Assembly (NCBI GenBank): GCA_900770205.1 | Contig: CAAGJV010000046.1 | Location: 1 to 23,925 of the forward strand | DNA from: Desulfovibrionaceae bacterium | GTDB taxonomy: Bacteria; Desulfobacterota; Desulfovibrionia; Desulfovibrionales; Desulfovibrionaceae | DNA length: 23,925 bases | Direction: 5' to 3' | Part shown: positions 21,667 to 23,925 of the stretch, one piece after another | How positions within the stretch are numbered: position 1 is the first letter of the stretch | Layout of the letters: each line of letters starts with the position of its first letter | Made by a program: the position numbers and the translations under genes | Notes under the pieces: model-generated | The model's input: the letters and a program-made list of their open reading frames with translations, nothing else | Database searches by the model: none | Told to the model about the DNA's origin: nothing

Positions 21667-21694
21667 TATATAAGAAGAAATGCCGTGTTGTCAA
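21667..21694 (-). promoter_or_regulatory. Sigma-70-type promoter of the Fe-S/YitT operon
   Basis: On the minus strand, a perfect TTGACA (21689-21694) is followed after 16 bases by TATATA (21667-21672); TATATT two bases further on would give an 18-base spacer. Both boxes are near consensus. Transcription would start around 21660, about 60 bases before the Fe-S protein's ATG. Confidence 0.62.
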
Positions 21695-21850
21695 AAGCGC
21701 GTGCCTTGACGGGGAAGCATGAACGTGCTCTTTCAGCCTAGGAGAGCCGCATGGCTATTCTTGACTTGTCTGTAGAGTGTGCGAAGATATGCAATACCGC
21801 ACCATTGCAGAGGGTGCGTTTAATGATGATTATTCCAGAAGGAACCATAC

Positions 21851-23224
21851 GTGTTCAGCAGAAAAGAAATTTCCTATCGCCCTTCCTCAAGACGCTCCTC
21901 TTCCGGGCTGTCCGTTCTCGTTATGTTGCTTATCCTTGCCCTTGCCGGAGCAGGAGCCTATTTTCTCATGCGCGACATGAGCGGCCCTGCCGTGGTCATC
22001 AAGCCGGAATTGAAAGGCAGGGTGGGGCTTTCTCAAGTGCTGGAAATGGACATATCCGATAAATCCGGAGTGCAGTCTGTCGTTGTATCGGTAAAGCGGG
22101 GCGGGCAGCAGATGACGGTGCTGCAGCAGACCTTTGCCACGCTTGATAAAGCCCGCAGGGTTTCCTTCAGCCTTAAGGAAACTCGTTTGCCTGAGGGAGC
22201 GTTTGAACTGGAAATCAAAGCGGTGGACGGTTCCTTCGCGGGATTCGGAAGAGGAAATGCCACCACGCTTACGCTGCCGCTTGTTCTTGATTCCCAGCCT
22301 CCCCGCATTGCCGTAAGAACAGGGCCTCCTGCCATATCCAGAGGCGGAAGCGCCCTTATTGTCTATACGCTTTCGGAAGAAGTCCAGGAAACGGGTGTTC
22401 GCATAGGCAATCTGTTCTTCCCCGGATATAAGCAGAATAATGGTTCGTATGCCTGCCTGTTCCCCTTTCCCATCCATATGAGAACCGGTGATTTTCTTCC
22501 GGAGATCATGGCGCAGGATATTGCGGGGAATGTCACGTCGAGCAAGTTGCTTGTGAGGGCGCAGAACCGGAATTATCGTTCCGACACGCTGAATATTCCG
22601 GAATCATTTCTGAATTTCAAGGCCGGTGAACTTGCCGAGCTCTGCCCTGAAGAGTCTACTCCCCTTGCCCAGTACCTTTGTGCCAATAACAAGGTGCGCA
22701 TTGGTAACGATGCCAGGCTGCTGGAAGTGGCGGCTTTGGCCGGCAATGTTTCTCCCCGGTTCTTATGGTCTGGCCCGTTCCGCCGGCTGCCGCGTTCGGC
22801 GGTGAAGGCCAATTTCGGGGATTTCCGTACCTATGTGGACGGCAACCGCCAGAAAATTGATGAGCAGACCCACATGGGGCTTGATCTGGCCTCTGTGGCG
22901 AGGGCCGAAGTTCCTGCTGCTCAGGACGGCCGCGTGATATGGGTGGATTACCTTGGGATTCATGGCAATATGATTCTTGTGGAGCATGGGCTCGGGCTTA
23001 TGACGCAGTATTCCCATCTCAGCGAATACAGCGTTGCCGTTGGCGATACGGTGAAGGCCGGGCAGATCATAGGGCGCACGGGCACAAGCGGCCTGGCCGG
23101 AGGGGATCATCTTCACTTCGGCGTCCTGATCGGGGGGGTGCCTGTTCAGCCGCTGGAATGGCTCGATGCTTCGTGGGTGAAGAACAACATTACTTCCCGC
23201 CTCAACATTCTTTCCCATCCGTAA
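21851..23224 (+). CDS. M23-family (LytM-type) metallopeptidase, membrane-anchored
   Basis: This is a cell-wall endopeptidase or divisome-type regulator of 457 residues. An uncleaved N-terminal span (about 19-39) leads to a long periplasmic region of beta-rich character (about 48-240) and then an M23 domain (about 318-435). The zinc ligands are H341 and D345 in HMGLD, and H422 in HLHFG; H389 in YSHL is the second catalytic His. All are kept, so activity is expected, unlike degenerate LytM factors. The start is GTG with AAGGAA six bases before it. A TTGACT at 21761-21766 hints at a -35, but no good -10 follows. It is divergent from the Fe-S operon and not obviously tied to the pilus genes. Confidence 0.9.
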   Translation: MFSRKEISYRPSSRRSSSGLSVLVMLLILALAGAGAYFLMRDMSGPAVVIKPELKGRVGLSQVLEMDISDKSGVQSVVVSVKRGGQQMTVLQQTFATLDKARRVSFSLKETRLPEGAFELEIKAVDGSFAGFGRGNATTLTLPLVLDSQPPRIAVRTGPPAISRGGSALIVYTLSEEVQETGVRIGNLFFPGYKQNNGSYACLFPFPIHMRTGDFLPEIMAQDIAGNVTSSKLLVRAQNRNYRSDTLNIPESFLNFKAGELAELCPEESTPLAQYLCANNKVRIGNDARLLEVAALAGNVSPRFLWSGPFRRLPRSAVKANFGDFRTYVDGNRQKIDEQTHMGLDLASVARAEVPAAQDGRVIWVDYLGIHGNMILVEHGLGLMTQYSHLSEYSVAVGDTVKAGQIIGRTGTSGLAGGDHLHFGVLIGGVPVQPLEWLDASWVKNNITSRLNILSHP

Positions 23225-23228
23225 TTCC

Positions 23229-23262
23229 CTCTCTCCGCTGTGGCGCGGGAAGAGAGCGTTTT
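23229..23262 (+). terminator. Probable Rho-independent terminator after the M23 peptidase gene
   Basis: CTCTCT (23229-23234) pairs with AGAGAG (23251-23256), and inside it CCGC pairs with GCGG, leaving a 6-base loop and a two-base bulge. A CG and then TTTT follow (23259-23262). The T-run is short, so termination may be partial before the next gene 32 bases on. Confidence 0.48.
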
Positions 23263-23294
23263 CTTACGATTCGTGTTTTTCAAGGAGACTGACC

Positions 23295-23925
23295 ATGCCC
23301 CACAAAGGGCCGCACATTTCCATTTCGGCCGAGTATGTGGTGAACCGCATACTCCGCATCAATCTTGATGAATTCGACCGCTGGCCGCAGAGCGTGCGCC
23401 AGCTGGCCATTGATATTGCGGAAGAATTGTTTCTTGTGGCGTATAATCCCTTCATTTCTGCCGCGGAAGTGAAGAAGAGCGTGAATGAGCATTATCAGGC
23501 GGAGTCGCCTTCGCTTGCTCACCAGTATGCCACCGCCATAAGCGAAGGCATTACCATGTTCTGGAGCGCGCATGAGGCGGAGCTTGAGTTCTGCCGGGAA
23601 CTGACGGTTCGGCTTGCCTCCATTATGCCTGGCGACTGCATTCTCCGCCGTCGGGGCGCGCTGGTTGCTGCGGCCACCGATGCCACGGACCTGCGCATGG
23701 AGCTCCCTCTTCTGGTGGTGGAACCGGATACTCCCGAACAGATAAGCGCGCTGGTGCGCCTTGCCAATGAGATGAAGTTTGCCATTATTCCCCGCGGCGG
23801 CGCTTCCGGGCTTACCGGAGGAACGGTACCCACGCGTAAGCGCACCGTTGTTGTCAGCACCACGAGGCTTACGGCAAAATCCATCAATAAGGTTGTGCGC
23901 ACCATGACATGCCAGGCCGGCGTGA
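23295..23925 (+). CDS. FAD-binding oxidoreductase (GlcD/Dld type), 5' part
   Basis: The open frame runs off the right edge; 210 codons are visible. The first 110 residues are a helical extension not seen in plain GlcD. The FAD-binding (PCMH-type) fold then begins, with LPLLVVEPDTPEQISALVRLANE and the flavin-pyrophosphate loop PRGGASGLTGG (usually PRGAGTGLTGG). Enzymes of this class oxidise 2-hydroxy acids such as lactate or glycolate. Long versions with an N-terminal extension and a C-terminal Fe-S part are common in sulfate-reducing bacteria. The ATG at 23295 has AAGGAG seven bases upstream. The substrate cannot be told from this fragment. Confidence 0.82.
   Translation, partial: MPHKGPHISISAEYVVNRILRINLDEFDRWPQSVRQLAIDIAEELFLVAYNPFISAAEVKKSVNEHYQAESPSLAHQYATAISEGITMFWSAHEAELEFCRELTVRLASIMPGDCILRRRGALVAAATDATDLRMELPLLVVEPDTPEQISALVRLANEMKFAIIPRGGASGLTGGTVPTRKRTVVVSTTRLTAKSINKVVRTMTCQAGV

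Noticed and set aside
21751..22062. 103-codon plus-strand frame with a good ribosome site, overlapping the start of the M23 peptidase gene
   Set aside because: AGGAG before the ATG is tempting, but two thirds of the frame lies inside the peptidase gene out of frame and the product is Arg/Cys-rich without a pattern. A short leader peptide cannot be excluded.
1..23925. CRISPR arrays, tRNA or rRNA genes, insertion sequences, integrases
   Set aside because: I looked for direct repeats with spacers, tRNA-like cloverleaf ends and transposase or integrase motifs by eye and saw none. Coding density leaves little room; no gene-free stretch exceeds 300 bases.

Overview
The window looks like chromosomal DNA of a Gram-negative bacterium with moderate G+C (63% in one hand-counted 60-base stretch, 22861-22920). 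The gene repertoire suggests a host-associated member of the Desulfovibrionaceae (Desulfovibrio / Bilophila / Mailhella type): an MSHA-like pilus, a type III secretion chaperone, a ferredoxin-like Fe-S protein and the start of a large FAD-binding oxidoreductase. That placement is inference; no rRNA or other phylogenetic marker is present.

Layout. 123-1298 (+) is a response regulator with an HD-GYP (c-di-GMP phosphodiesterase) output, closed by a good intrinsic terminator. From 16583 down to 1416 every gene is on the minus strand and together they form an MSHA/type IVa-like pilus or type II secretion-like locus. In transcription order these are a lytic transglycosylase, a GspL-like PilM-PilN fusion, PilO-like, PilP-like, an MshL-type secretin, a GspE/PilB/MshE-type ATPase and a GspF/PilC platform protein. 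Then comes an insertion of two genes that do not belong to any pilus machine, then PilT, an ExeA/MshM-like AAA ATPase and the prepilin peptidase. Divergently, 16614-19963 (+) carries four tightly overlapping prepilin-like genes in the order expected for GspH-I-J-K. The last is greatly enlarged and has a very AT-rich core. The right end holds a YitT-family membrane protein and an Fe-S protein (minus), then an M23 peptidase and the 5' part of an FAD-linked oxidoreductase (plus).

The most interesting part is 4915-8306. A CesT-type type III secretion chaperone (4915-5352) lies just downstream of a 914-residue protein (5385-8129) with a disordered N-terminus typical of secreted effectors and two diverged copies of a domain of about 380 residues. 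In front of the large gene is a near-consensus sigma-54 (-24/-12) promoter (8177-8192). About 130 bases upstream of the predicted start of transcription is a 21-base dyad (8286-8306) at the position usual for an enhancer-binding-protein site. A 9-bp hairpin and a fresh promoter-like element separate the pair from pilT. The simplest reading is a chaperone-effector cassette with its own activator-dependent promoter, embedded between the pilus platform and retraction genes. No type III secretion apparatus gene is in the window.

How the parts may work together. The MshE-like ATPase carries an N-terminal MshEN region (a c-di-GMP receptor fold) and the locus begins with an HD-GYP phosphodiesterase, so pilus extension may be tuned by a local c-di-GMP circuit. 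PilT would drive retraction. The lytic transglycosylase and the LysM-like/AAA protein would help place the secretin in the cell wall, and the H-I-J-K-like prepilins would form the initiating tip complex. No obvious major pilin is in the window.
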